Below are positions 28,401 through 37,451 of a stretch of DNA of 58,607 nucleotides, piece by piece. The stretch comes from Marinobacter sp. S0848L (lineage in GTDB: Bacteria > Pseudomonadota > Gammaproteobacteria > Pseudomonadales > Oleiphilaceae), in contig NZ_JALKAQ010000016.1 of assembly GCF_023016065.1 (NCBI RefSeq), positions 1 through 58,607 of the forward strand. Reading direction: 5' to 3'. The notes beneath the pieces are model-generated. The model saw only the letters and a program-made list of their open reading frames with translations. It did no database searches and was not told where the DNA came from. The translations under genes were made by a program, and so were the position numbers. The first letter of the stretch is position 1, and every line of letters starts with the position of its first letter.

Positions 28401-29423
28401 ATGAAAAAAACTATTCTTGCTTCTGCGATCGCAGCTGCAACCTTCTCTGGCGCTGCTCTGGCACAGTCGACTTTATCTGCTTCCGAGATGGCTGCGAAGA
28501 TGAATTCCATGCCGACTGTGTACGGTAACATTCAATATGTACTTTACCATGACAATGTAGATGGCGGTTCTTCACAAGTTGAGCACGCGGATAACGGCTC
28601 TACTTTGGGTGTGAAGCACTCTCATGAGATTGCTCCGGGCGTTACCGGTTTCTTCAAGTTGGAACTGGACGGCTTTGGCGCTGATGAGAAAGATTCATCT
28701 GGTGCTAACATCGACGAAGCGTACATCGGTGTTAAAGGTGACAACTTCGGTCAGGTCTGGATTGGTTCCGACGACTCTACTTACGAAACTGCTGTTGACG
28801 AGATTTCTCAGTTCTACGAATTAGCTACTCTGAGCATCGGTGCAGCTGAGTATACAACTGGCGAAGGCGACCTGCTCCAGTATCGCTCTCCGTCATTCAG
28901 CGGACTGACGTTGGGCGGTGCAGTACAAGTTAATGGCGACGGAGAGGGCGGTGATAAGTCATTCCCGTACCAGCTGGCTGCGATCTACGAAGTGGACGCT
29001 CTTGAGCTGGCCTTTGCTGTTGACTCCAACGACAACGGTGGAGATAACGAAAACACCTACGGCCTACGTGCTAGCTATAACTTGGATAACCTGCGTGTCA
29101 CCGGTGAATTCCATACCCGCAAAGACGCATACGACAAGTTCGGTCTGATGGGTATATACACTCTTGGCCAAAACCAGTTCGCGCTGTCCTACGAGCTGGC
29201 CGAAGCAGATGACTCTGCCAGTACCAAGTGGGATACTATTACCCTGCAGGCGCTGCACAATGTGTCGGATAACATGTACGTATACTTTGAAGGCTACCTC
29301 GGTGGCGGTGACGACGTGTACGACTACAACTTCGAGCGTGCTGACAGCAGCGACTTTGATGCCACTGCTGGCGTTTCTGACGAGCGCTCCATTGCCTCTA
29401 TCGGTGCGGTTTACTACTTCTGA
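28401..29423 (+). CDS. Gram-negative general porin
   Basis: The 340-residue product has a signal peptide ending ALAQ, followed by alternating hydrophobic beta-strand sequence and the terminal aromatic IASIGAVYYF recognised by the BAM complex. It is strongly acidic, as expected for a marine outer-membrane porin of the 16-stranded trimer type. Substrate choice cannot be told. It is a single-gene unit with its own terminator. Confidence 0.92.
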   Translation: MKKTILASAIAAATFSGAALAQSTLSASEMAAKMNSMPTVYGNIQYVLYHDNVDGGSSQVEHADNGSTLGVKHSHEIAPGVTGFFKLELDGFGADEKDSSGANIDEAYIGVKGDNFGQVWIGSDDSTYETAVDEISQFYELATLSIGAAEYTTGEGDLLQYRSPSFSGLTLGGAVQVNGDGEGGDKSFPYQLAAIYEVDALELAFAVDSNDNGGDNENTYGLRASYNLDNLRVTGEFHTRKDAYDKFGLMGIYTLGQNQFALSYELAEADDSASTKWDTITLQALHNVSDNMYVYFEGYLGGGDDVYDYNFERADSSDFDATAGVSDERSIASIGAVYYF

Positions 29424-29451
29424 TCAGCTAACCAGCTAATCCAGTAGTATC

Positions 29452-29481
29452 AAAAACCGGTGACTTAGGTCACCGGTTTTT
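29452..29481 (+). terminator. Terminator after the porin gene
   Basis: AAAAACCGGTGAC pairs perfectly with GTCACCGGTTTTT around TTAG, with a T-rich tail; a strong intrinsic terminator that can act on both strands. Confidence 0.95.
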
Positions 29482-29516
29482 GTATTTTTAGCCCCCCAAG
29501 TTTTCAGGAATCCCCT

Positions 29517-30377
29517 ATGGCCACCGAGCTCGAAATCAAACTTACCCTGTCTGAGGAAGCCCAGGCTGAAGCGTTGGCATGGCTACTGGCCCAACCGGAA
29601 GCCTCCGAAGGCCCGAGAAAGGTGCTGGTGAACCGCTATTACGACACCCCCAGCGCGGCACTCAATCGTGCCAGAGCAGCTTTGCGTGTGCGCGAGGCTG
29701 GCGGGCGATACATTCAAACCTTGAAAACCCAAGGCGAGTTCGTTGACGGCGCTCATCGGCGGGAAGAATGGGAGTGGGAGATTCAGAGCGCTGATTTGGA
29801 CGTGTCATTACTCGAACAAACCCCGCTGAATGATCAGCTGGATCTGTCCGAGTTGAAGCTGGCGTTTGAAACCAACTTCACTCGCCAGATTGTTATGTTG
29901 AATACCGCTGATGCAGTGATTGAGGTGGCCGTCGATTCTGGTGAAGTTGCCAGTGGACATGAAGCTCGGCCGTTGCGCGAAGTGGAATTTGAATTGAAGT
30001 CCGGTAACCCGGAATCTTTGATGGTCTGGGCGTCGTCGCTGGCCCGAGAGGTTCCGGTCTTCCTTAATCTGGTCAGTAAAGCGGAGCAAGGCTATCACTT
30101 AGCCGGTATTCATCAGCCAACTCTTGGTCCAAACGCTGGTGCGCTGCCGGTGACGGAGTTTCTGCACCAATTAAGCCTTGCCTGGCTGTTAAGCGAGCCT
30201 GTGGTCTTGTCCGAGGAATCGTTGATAAAGGTGCGAAAGTTGGCGAATGAAGCAGGCTTTCAGCAAGTATGGGATCAGCTCATGCCTGAATTGGTCCGCG
30301 GTTGCCACGTTGCCGACATGGTTCAGAACATTCCCCGCATGGGTGAGCTGCAGCTAGCGATCGCCTCCGCTAGCTGA
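29517..30377 (+). CDS. CYTH-domain triphosphatase (YgiF-like, short form)
   Basis: The 286-residue product opens with the CYTH signature ELEIKL (Glu4, Glu6, Lys8), which binds triphosphate and metal; further acidic and basic strand residues (RAALRVREAG, LKTQGEFVDG, REVEFELKSG) fit the tunnel fold. Such enzymes hydrolyse inorganic triphosphate. E. coli YgiF has 433 residues with a full CHAD domain, but only about 80 residues follow CYTH here. It lies near glnE, as in E. coli. Its end overlaps mgtE on the other strand by eight bases. Confidence 0.88.
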   Translation: MATELEIKLTLSEEAQAEALAWLLAQPEASEGPRKVLVNRYYDTPSAALNRARAALRVREAGGRYIQTLKTQGEFVDGAHRREEWEWEIQSADLDVSLLEQTPLNDQLDLSELKLAFETNFTRQIVMLNTADAVIEVAVDSGEVASGHEARPLREVEFELKSGNPESLMVWASSLAREVPVFLNLVSKAEQGYHLAGIHQPTLGPNAGALPVTEFLHQLSLAWLLSEPVVLSEESLIKVRKLANEAGFQQVWDQLMPELVRGCHVADMVQNIPRMGELQLAIASAS

Positions 30378-31725
30378 TGTCGAGTAGCGCGGTGGCTATG
30401 CTGAAGTAGATCAGCACACCGCTCACGTCTGCGATGGTCGTAATCAGCGGGGTGCTTGCGGTTGCCGGGTCAAATTTCAGTTTGTCGAGCAGGAAGGGCA
30501 ACAGCATGCCGATCAGGCTGCCGACCATCACTACGACAATCATGGTGACCGCAACCACGGTCGCAATCTCAGGCCCTGCTCGCAGCAGCCCTACCACCAT
30601 CACCGCCACGGCCATGGTCAAGCCAAGGCCGGTGGCGACCAAGGTTTCTTTGCCCAGCAAACGCCCCCAATCTTTGACGGTCACATCGCCTGTGGCCATG
30701 CCACGCACCATCAAAGTGGCCGACTGGGCGCCAGCGTTACCCGCACTGGCAACCAGCAACGGCATAAAGAACAACAGAGCGATGTGCTCAGAGATGATTC
30801 CTTCAAAGTAGGCGATGCCCGCACCGGTGAAGATGTTGGCAAACACGAGAATGACCAGCCACTGCACTCGGGAACGGTAGAGTGAAAACGGCGAAGCGTC
30901 TCGCAAGGTGCCGGTGAGTTTTCCCACCGTTGCACCTTTGTGCATGTCTTCGGTCGCTTCTGCTTCAGCCGCGTCCATGGCGTCATCGTAGGTGACAATG
31001 CCGACCAAGCGATTGTCGTGATCGACAATGGGTAAGGCCAATAAATCGTACCTGGATATTAGACGAGCCACCTCTTCTTGAGGCGTGTCTGTCTTGGCGG
31101 TCACAAGACCTGTAGCGATCAGATCGTTCACCGAAGCGCTGGGTGTGGCCGTGATCAGGTTTCTGAGTGATACGGCTCCTAGCAGCGTGTGATTCCCGTC
31201 CACCACATAAGCGTGGTAAATGGTTTCTTTATCGGGAGCCGTTTTACGAAGCAAATCAATAGCGGCACTGGCGGTTACGCCCGTGTTAATCATGGCGTAA
31301 TCGGAGCTCATCAATGCTCCGGCCGTGCCTTCTTCGAAACTGGCCAAGCGCCGCAGGTCTTCCCGTTCTTTGCTGGCCAGAGATTGGAACAGGCTGTGCT
31401 GTCGTTGTTCGTCCAGCAGTTGGAAGAAGTCCGCCCGTTCATCCGAGGGCATCGCCGTGACCAGTTCAGTCAGGCTTCGGGTCGGAAGCTGTTGGGCGAT
31501 GAGAGTCTGAGTGTTTGGTCCAATGTACCCAAGCACCTTGCCGCCTTGTTCTTTCGGCAGAGCGTCAAGCAGGCGTATACCCACATCGGCTTCCGGATGC
31601 GCTTCGATAAAGTCTGCCAAATCGGCGGCGTTGAACGTGGAGGCAGCGATCGGAATATGGCTGTCGTCGTTCGCTGCGAGTGCCGTAACCAAGGGCCGGA
31701 AGAACTCAGTGTCCTGAACTGACAT
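30370..31725 (-). CDS. mgtE: Magnesium transporter MgtE
   Basis: The 451-residue product is MgtE, a Mg2+-gated channel of the inner membrane. It has the N-terminal superhelical domain (residues 15-125), two CBS domains (about 135-250) and five transmembrane segments from about 285 on, with the conserved PLLVASAGNAGAQSATLMVR pore region. It starts 12 bases after the potassium channel gene and is probably co-transcribed with it. Confidence 0.97.
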   Translation of the reverse strand: MSVQDTEFFRPLVTALAANDDSHIPIAASTFNAADLADFIEAHPEADVGIRLLDALPKEQGGKVLGYIGPNTQTLIAQQLPTRSLTELVTAMPSDERADFFQLLDEQRQHSLFQSLASKEREDLRRLASFEEGTAGALMSSDYAMINTGVTASAAIDLLRKTAPDKETIYHAYVVDGNHTLLGAVSLRNLITATPSASVNDLIATGLVTAKTDTPQEEVARLISRYDLLALPIVDHDNRLVGIVTYDDAMDAAEAEATEDMHKGATVGKLTGTLRDASPFSLYRSRVQWLVILVFANIFTGAGIAYFEGIISEHIALLFFMPLLVASAGNAGAQSATLMVRGMATGDVTVKDWGRLLGKETLVATGLGLTMAVAVMVVGLLRAGPEIATVVAVTMIVVVMVGSLIGMLLPFLLDKLKFDPATASTPLITTIADVSGVLIYFSIATALLDIS

Positions 31726-31736
31726 GGATGATCCCG

Positions 31737-32894
31737 TTATTTCTGCTCGTTATTTTCGATGCCGTTGTCTTGCAGTTCCCGCCATTTTTTTAGGAATTCT
31801 CGATAGCGATCCAAAGCTTCCTCCACCACGGTCACGGTTGGTGTGTCGCTGGAGCTTACCAGCACGATCAACCCTTTGCCTTCCACTTCTTTGTTTGAGG
31901 CAGGGTGGCAGGTCACTTCGTTGTCGTGATCGATATACGCCAAGGCGGTTCCGATACCGTGGCGGACAAGAGCGCTGACAATATCGGCCCAGGTCAGGTC
32001 GTCCAATTCGAGTTCATAGCGGTGGGGGTGGTCGCGTTCGTAATTGAACATGTCCTCCAGCACTTTTTCGGAGCCCGGGGCGACAACGGCCCGTACCATG
32101 ATCTCCGGGTAGGTGCGAACAGGGCGGATCACGGTGCGCACGCCCAGTGTTTTGAAACGCTCTCGGTTGATGTCGCTGACGCATTCGGCGGTGGTTCGAT
32201 TGCCCAGGTTGGACTCGGTCAACCGATGAGAAATGTCGAATGTCAGGCTGTCAGAGAAAGCGTCGGTCTCATCCGCAGCGAGTACGATGATGTGCTTGGC
32301 ATCGCCCGCGTGAACGGCCTTGAGTGCCTCTGGATCATTTCCGGCACCATGAAAGTGCACCATGCCGCAGTCCCTCAACTCCGCGGGCAAGCCACTGGGG
32401 AACTGGCGCGTCAATAGTATGATCGGAACGGTGTGGTATTCCGGGATGGAGCGAATTTGAGAAGCGAAGCGCATGAAATATTGCTCGCCTCCGCTGCGGG
32501 GGGTGTTAATGATTACGATGTGGTCTTTCATGTTGTAGATCCAGCGTCCAGTCAGGATTCGTTCGCGGCGGTAAAAACGGTATTCAATATAGTCACTAAC
32601 GATCAATGTCAGCAGAGTGATTGACGAAATAAACATCAGCAACACCGTGCTGATGCGTCCGACAACGGTTACCGGAGCAAAGTCGCCGTAGCCAACCGTG
32701 ACCAGGGTCGTCATGGTTAGCCACGCGGATTCGAACAGCGTTAGGGGCTCGAATGCCCAGAGAATCAAAATGTGAGTGCACGTAAGCGCTGCGAGAGCCA
32801 AGAACAGACGCTTGACCCGTTGGCGAATTAACCCGCCCATCGGCAGGTGCGACTGAGTGTGCTCCGGATTTAGCGGTCGCTTATTTCTCATCAT
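31737..32894 (-). CDS. Two-TM potassium channel with RCK (TrkA-N) domains
   Basis: The 385-residue product has two transmembrane helices (about 30-48 and 82-100) flanking a pore loop with the filter TVGYGD at residues 66-71. A cytosolic RCK region follows, but the Rossmann loop reads IVIINTPRSGG instead of a classic GxGxxG. An acidic C-terminus ends the protein. It precedes mgtE on the minus strand, suggesting joint control of potassium and magnesium. The gating ligand is unknown. Confidence 0.9.
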   Translation of the reverse strand: MMRNKRPLNPEHTQSHLPMGGLIRQRVKRLFLALAALTCTHILILWAFEPLTLFESAWLTMTTLVTVGYGDFAPVTVVGRISTVLLMFISSITLLTLIVSDYIEYRFYRRERILTGRWIYNMKDHIVIINTPRSGGEQYFMRFASQIRSIPEYHTVPIILLTRQFPSGLPAELRDCGMVHFHGAGNDPEALKAVHAGDAKHIIVLAADETDAFSDSLTFDISHRLTESNLGNRTTAECVSDINRERFKTLGVRTVIRPVRTYPEIMVRAVVAPGSEKVLEDMFNYERDHPHRYELELDDLTWADIVSALVRHGIGTALAYIDHDNEVTCHPASNKEVEGKGLIVLVSSSDTPTVTVVEEALDRYREFLKKWRELQDNGIENNEQK

Positions 32895-32974
32895 GAAGGT
32901 TGGGGCCTGTTCAGTCCTTGGCGAGTTCGTTATACAGTACTTGGAATATATCAGAGAGATAAGGGAGTTGCGTT

Positions 32975-35869
32975 ATGTCCGAGCCTTGGAAATCGCTACC
33001 GGCAGCGCTTGCTGATGACGTATCGGCCTGCTGGTCGTCGATATTTCCAGACGGCGTGCCCGAATGGCTGGCCGTGATATCCGAGGCGGACATTGCAGAA
33101 GCGGTGGCGCGCAGTGTGTTTTTGCGCCAAACCCTGCAGCGCCACCCAGACTGCATGCAGGAGGTGTTCGCTAACCGCCCTATGACCGAACCTACCACCG
33201 AGGCATGGCTGGAAGAGCGATGGGCCAGCTATCTGAGCGTGGTTAAATCAGAGCCGGACCTTCACAGCGCCTTGCGCCGTTTCCGCCGAGAGGTGCAGTT
33301 TCGCATCATCTGGCGGGACTTGATGGGATGGGCAGATCTTAACGAAACCATGTTGGCCACCAGTGCCTTTGCCGATGTGTGTATTGATGGCGCATTGGAT
33401 TGGCTCTACAGCAAGGCCTGTGAAGAATTTGGAACGCCTTGGGGTAAAGACCCGGTCACCGGAGCGGACGTGCCCCAGCGCATGGTGGTGCTGGGGATGG
33501 GCAAGCTCGGTGGTCGGGAGCTGAACGTGTCCTCCGATATTGATTTGATTTTTGCTTTTCCGTCTAACGGCGAAACCCAAGGGGGGCGCCGCGCCCTCGA
33601 TAACCAGCAGTTCTTCATTCGTTTGGGCCAGCGCTTGATTCAGGCGCTGGACCAGATCACCGCCGATGGTTTCGTGTTTCGCGTTGATATGCGCTTACGG
33701 CCCTATGGTCAAAGTGGCGCCCTGGCGCTGAGCTTCGCTGCGCTGGAAACCTATTATCAGGATCAGGGCCGCGATTGGGAGCGCTACGCCATGGTGAAGG
33801 CCCGTGTAGTCGCGGGTGATCAGCGTGCGGGTACAGTTCTGATCGAGAGTCTGCGGCCGTTCGTGTACCGCAAATACATCGATTTCAGCGCCTTCGAGTC
33901 GCTTCGAAATATGAAGGCAATGATCGGCCGGGAAGTGCGTCGCAAGGGGCTGGAAGACAACATCAAACTGGGTAGCGGCGGTATCCGTGAAATCGAGTTT
34001 GTGGTGCAAGCGTTCCAGTTGATTCGCGGCGGGCGTGACCGCGAACTGCAGCAACGGGAGTTGCTGAATATTCTTAAAGAGCTGGAAGAGCTGGAACTAT
34101 TGCCCTCGTCGGTGGTGAAGGAGCTTCGCGAAGCTTATGTGTTCTTGAGAAACATCGAGCACGCCTTGCAAGGGGTGGAAGACAAGCAGACCCAAACCCT
34201 GCCGGACAACCCCCTGTGCCAGGCCCGGATTGCACGCATTATGGGGTTTGACGGCTGGTCCGCGTGCGAGTCAGCGTTAGCCAGCCACAGAGAAAGAGTC
34301 GCGCTGCATTTCGCCAACATCATCGCTACCGAAGATGAAGAGGGCGACGGCGATGCTGCGGTGGACGATGGCTGGTTTGAATTGTGGTTGTCGGAAATGG
34401 ACGAGCCAGCGGCCATCGAGTGGCTGGCGGAGCAAGGGTACGAGAATCCCGAAGACAGTTATAAATTACTGGCGGCCCTGCATAACGGCCGAACCGTGCA
34501 GACCATGCAAACTCAGGGTCGTAAGCGCCTGAATCAGTTTATGCCCCTGTTATTAAGCGCGTTGACCGAGGTGGAGAATGCTTCGGAAACCTTGGAGCGG
34601 GTGTTGCTGTTGGTGGAGGCTATTCTGCGCCGGACGGCCTACATGGTTTTGTTGGTGGAAAATCCCAACGCGCTGACCCAGCTGGTTGGGCTATGCAGTG
34701 AGAGCCCCTGGATTGCAAAATTGCTGGCGGACACGCCACTGCTGCTGGATGAGTTGTTGAACGCCGAGAGTCTTTACAGTCCGCCGGCCAAAGAGGCTCT
34801 GCAGGATGACTTGCGTCAGCAGATGTTGAGGATTCCATACGAAGATCTCGAAGAGCAGATGGAATCTCTCCGACATTTCAAGAAAGCGCATACGTTGCGG
34901 GTAGCGGCTTCAGAGATCAAAGGCACGTTACCCCTCATGAAGGTGAGTGATTACCTGACCTGGATCGCCGAGGTGGTGCTGGATCATGTGGTGGATGTGG
35001 CTTTCGCTAATCTGGTGAGCCGGCATGGCCGCCCGCAACGGGTTTATGGCACGGCCTGTGATACCGATTTCGCTATTTTGGGCTACGGCAAATTGGGCGG
35101 TATCGAAATGGGCTATACCTCGGATCTGGATTTGGTGTTTATACACCAATCAGACCCGCTGTTGACGACCGACGGCGACAAGCCGATCGATAATGCCATC
35201 TTCTACACCCGTCTAGGCCAGCGCATTGTGCACATCCTCAGCACGCAAACCCCGTCCGGCCAGCTGTACGAAGTGGATATGCGCTTGCGGCCGTCTGGCA
35301 ATTCGGGGCTGTTGGTCAGCACGCTGCAGTCGTTTGAGAAGTACCAGCAGAACGATGCGTGGACCTGGGAACACCAAGCTCTGGCACGGGCGCGCGGGGT
35401 CGCAGGTTGCCGGGACACCTTGGCGGCCTTTGAGCGCGTGCGGCATGATATTTTGTGCGCCAAGCGGGACAAGCAGGCGCTCCGCAAAGAAGTTGTCGAT
35501 ATGCGGGAGAAGATGCGGGTTAATCTTGGCACACCCGTCGCGAAAAGGGCTGAAGAGTTCCACGTTAAGCATGACTTTGGTGGCATTGTGGACATCGAGT
35601 TCCTGGTGCAATACCTGATGCTGGCGTGGAGTGGCGAGCATCCGGAACTGACCCAATGGAGCGATAACATTCGTCAGCTGGAAGAGCTGGGACGTGCCGG
35701 TGTGCTGGACGTGGCGGATACCGAGAAGTTGCGAGAGGCCTATATTGTCTTGCGATCAACGATCCACCGGCGGGCACTGCAGAACCTGAGCAGCCGGGTT
35801 GAAGGGAAGCGGTTTGTGGAAGAACGTGATTATATTGGGCAGATGTGGAAAAAAGTCATGCTTGATTAG
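32975..35869 (+). CDS. glnE: Glutamine synthetase adenylyltransferase / adenylyl-removing enzyme
   Basis: The 964-residue product is GlnE (E. coli 946), which adds AMP to GlnA or removes it in response to PII and glutamine. Two nucleotidyltransferase domains are visible: the N-terminal deadenylylase with GMGKLGGRELNVSSDIDLIF (about residues 173-192) and the C-terminal adenylylase with GYGKLGGIEMGYTSDLDLVF (about 705-724). Its target glnA is at 22674-24077. It is divergent from the channel/mgtE unit. Confidence 0.98.
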   Translation: MSEPWKSLPAALADDVSACWSSIFPDGVPEWLAVISEADIAEAVARSVFLRQTLQRHPDCMQEVFANRPMTEPTTEAWLEERWASYLSVVKSEPDLHSALRRFRREVQFRIIWRDLMGWADLNETMLATSAFADVCIDGALDWLYSKACEEFGTPWGKDPVTGADVPQRMVVLGMGKLGGRELNVSSDIDLIFAFPSNGETQGGRRALDNQQFFIRLGQRLIQALDQITADGFVFRVDMRLRPYGQSGALALSFAALETYYQDQGRDWERYAMVKARVVAGDQRAGTVLIESLRPFVYRKYIDFSAFESLRNMKAMIGREVRRKGLEDNIKLGSGGIREIEFVVQAFQLIRGGRDRELQQRELLNILKELEELELLPSSVVKELREAYVFLRNIEHALQGVEDKQTQTLPDNPLCQARIARIMGFDGWSACESALASHRERVALHFANIIATEDEEGDGDAAVDDGWFELWLSEMDEPAAIEWLAEQGYENPEDSYKLLAALHNGRTVQTMQTQGRKRLNQFMPLLLSALTEVENASETLERVLLLVEAILRRTAYMVLLVENPNALTQLVGLCSESPWIAKLLADTPLLLDELLNAESLYSPPAKEALQDDLRQQMLRIPYEDLEEQMESLRHFKKAHTLRVAASEIKGTLPLMKVSDYLTWIAEVVLDHVVDVAFANLVSRHGRPQRVYGTACDTDFAILGYGKLGGIEMGYTSDLDLVFIHQSDPLLTTDGDKPIDNAIFYTRLGQRIVHILSTQTPSGQLYEVDMRLRPSGNSGLLVSTLQSFEKYQQNDAWTWEHQALARARGVAGCRDTLAAFERVRHDILCAKRDKQALRKEVVDMREKMRVNLGTPVAKRAEEFHVKHDFGGIVDIEFLVQYLMLAWSGEHPELTQWSDNIRQLEELGRAGVLDVADTEKLREAYIVLRSTIHRRALQNLSSRVEGKRFVEERDYIGQMWKKVMLD

Positions 35870-35899
35870 CAAGCTAAATTTATTTCTGGCCGGTATTCC

Positions 35900-35908
35900 T
35901 GCTAGAAT
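35900..35908 (+). promoter_or_regulatory. Extended -10 promoter for ilvE
   Basis: TGCTAGAAT forms an extended -10 element 42 bases before the ilvE ATG; the -35 region is weak. An AGGAGC ribosome-binding site lies between it and the start codon. Confidence 0.6.
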
Positions 35909-35949
35909 GCGAGTTCCCCGAAAATCGCTTTTTTAGGAGCAGAAAAGAA

Positions 35950-36876
35950 ATGTCGATGGCTGATCGCGATGGCGTTATCTGGCTGGATGGTGAAATGGTT
36001 GAATGGCGTGAAGCCAAAACCCACGTCCTTACCCATACCTTGCACTACGGCCTCGGCTGTTTTGAAGGGGTGCGAGCCTACAATACCGCCAATGGCCCGG
36101 CGATTTTCCGCCTGAAAGAGCACACCGATCGTCTGTTCCGCTCGGCCCACATCCTGAACATGCAGATGCCGTTCAGTAAAGATGAAATCAACGAAGCCCA
36201 GCGCGCGGCTGTTCGTGAAAACAATCTGGACGAAGCCTATCTGAGGCCCATGGTATTTCTGGGTTCCGAAGGCATGGGCCTTCGTGCCGACAACCTCAAA
36301 GTGCACGTGATGGTTGCGGCCTGGAGTTGGCCTTCCTACATGTCGCCTGAAGCCAAAGAAGTGGGTATCAAGGTACGCACCTCTTCTTACACTCGTCATC
36401 ACGTGAACATCACCATGTGTAAAGCGAAGGCGAACGGTAACTACATCAACTCGATGTTGGCGTTGAATGAAGCCATCTCTGGCGGTGCGGAAGAAGCGTT
36501 GCTGCTGGATAACGAAGGCTACGTCGCAGAAGGTTCCGGTGAGAACATCTTTATCGTGCGTGACGGCGTGCTGCATACGCCTGAGCTGACCTCTTGTCTG
36601 GAAGGTATTACCCGCGCCACCATCATCGATTTCGCCAAAGAGCTGGGCTTGCAGGTGAAAGAACGACGGATCACCCGTGACGAAGTGTACGTTGCGGAAG
36701 AAGCCTTCTTTACCGGAACCGCAGCCGAAGTTCTGCCGATTCGCGAGCTGGATGGACGTGCCATTGGCGCAGGCAAGCGCGGCCCGATCACTGAAAAGCT
36801 TCAGAGCATGTATTTTGATGCCGTTAAGGGTAAGCTGGTTCAGCATTCTGAGTGGCTGACTCACGTTAAAGGCTAA
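35950..36876 (+). CDS. ilvE: Branched-chain amino acid aminotransferase
   Basis: The 308-residue product is the class IV PLP enzyme IlvE (E. coli 309), which makes valine, leucine and isoleucine from their keto acids. It contains HYGLGCFEGVRAY near residue 33, the lysine region CKAKANGNYINSML near 156-169, and the PLP-phosphate region GEN(I/L)F as GSGENIFIVRDG. It has its own promoter and is followed by a GC-rich hairpin. Confidence 0.98.
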   Translation: MSMADRDGVIWLDGEMVEWREAKTHVLTHTLHYGLGCFEGVRAYNTANGPAIFRLKEHTDRLFRSAHILNMQMPFSKDEINEAQRAAVRENNLDEAYLRPMVFLGSEGMGLRADNLKVHVMVAAWSWPSYMSPEAKEVGIKVRTSSYTRHHVNITMCKAKANGNYINSMLALNEAISGGAEEALLLDNEGYVAEGSGENIFIVRDGVLHTPELTSCLEGITRATIIDFAKELGLQVKERRITRDEVYVAEEAFFTGTAAEVLPIRELDGRAIGAGKRGPITEKLQSMYFDAVKGKLVQHSEWLTHVKG

Positions 36877-36898
36877 AGCAGTTAGCTATTCCAAAGTG

Positions 36899-36925
36899 GC
36901 CGCCGGTGCTTCCAGTGCCGGCGGC
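36899..36925 (+). terminator. GC-rich hairpin after ilvE
   Basis: GCCGCCGG pairs with CCGGCGGC around an 11-base loop. Only scattered T residues follow, so termination may be partial and read-through into the DUF6165 gene is possible. Confidence 0.55.
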
Positions 36926-36963
36926 TTCGCTGTATTGAACTCACGGAAAAACAGGGCAAGACA

Positions 36964-37371
36964 ATGGCAGACGTAATCAAGGTACCGGTTTCTTTCGGTG
37001 AAGTGCTGGATAAGATCACGATCCTTGAAATCAAATCCGAGCGCATTAAAGACGAAGCAAAGGTCAAAAACGTGCGTTTGGAGCTGGATGAGCTGAGCGC
37101 AACTTGGGACGAGGCCGTAAAAGACAAGGCTGCCGAGATTGCGGATTTGCGCAAGCAGCTTAAAGCGGTGAACGAAGAGCTTTGGGTGATTGAAGACGAT
37201 ATCCGTGACGAAGAGGCGGACCAGAACTTCGGCCCACGTTTTATTGAGCTCGCTCGTGCGGTCTATATCACCAACGACAAGCGTGCAGCTATCAAGAAGG
37301 AAGTGAACCTGGCGCTGGGCTCCCGCTTTGTTGAAGAAAAGTCTTATCAGGATTACACCGCACGCAAGTAA
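36964..37371 (+). CDS. DUF6165 family protein
   Basis: The 135-residue product matches my memory of DUF6165, small proteins commonly found at the edge of LPS or surface-polysaccharide gene clusters. It starts MADVIKVPVSFGEVLDKITI and has a charged, helical, coiled-coil-like middle (residues 25-80) and IELARAVYITNDKRAAIK near 94-111. No catalytic motif is visible and its function is unknown. It lies between ilvE and the glycosyltransferase block, facing it. Confidence 0.8.
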   Translation: MADVIKVPVSFGEVLDKITILEIKSERIKDEAKVKNVRLELDELSATWDEAVKDKAAEIADLRKQLKAVNEELWVIEDDIRDEEADQNFGPRFIELARAVYITNDKRAAIKKEVNLALGSRFVEEKSYQDYTARK

Positions 37372-37390
37372 GGCGGATGATAGTGAGCTT

Positions 37391-37442
37391 CGCTGAAGCT
37401 TCTGAGCGTCGACCGGTTTGACCGTATTCGGAAGCTTCAGCG
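37391..37442. terminator. Stem-loop between DUF6165 gene and GT9 gene
   Basis: CGCTGAAGCTTC (37391-37402) and GAAGCTTCAGCG (37431-37442) are perfect 12-bp arms around a 28-base loop, followed by TATTTTCG. It lies between convergent genes and may stop both transcripts. Confidence 0.65.
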
Positions 37443-37451
37443 TATTTTCGT

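Noticed and set aside
35902..36864. 320-codon open frame opposite ilvE
   Set aside because: It mirrors ilvE almost exactly; ilvE is certain.
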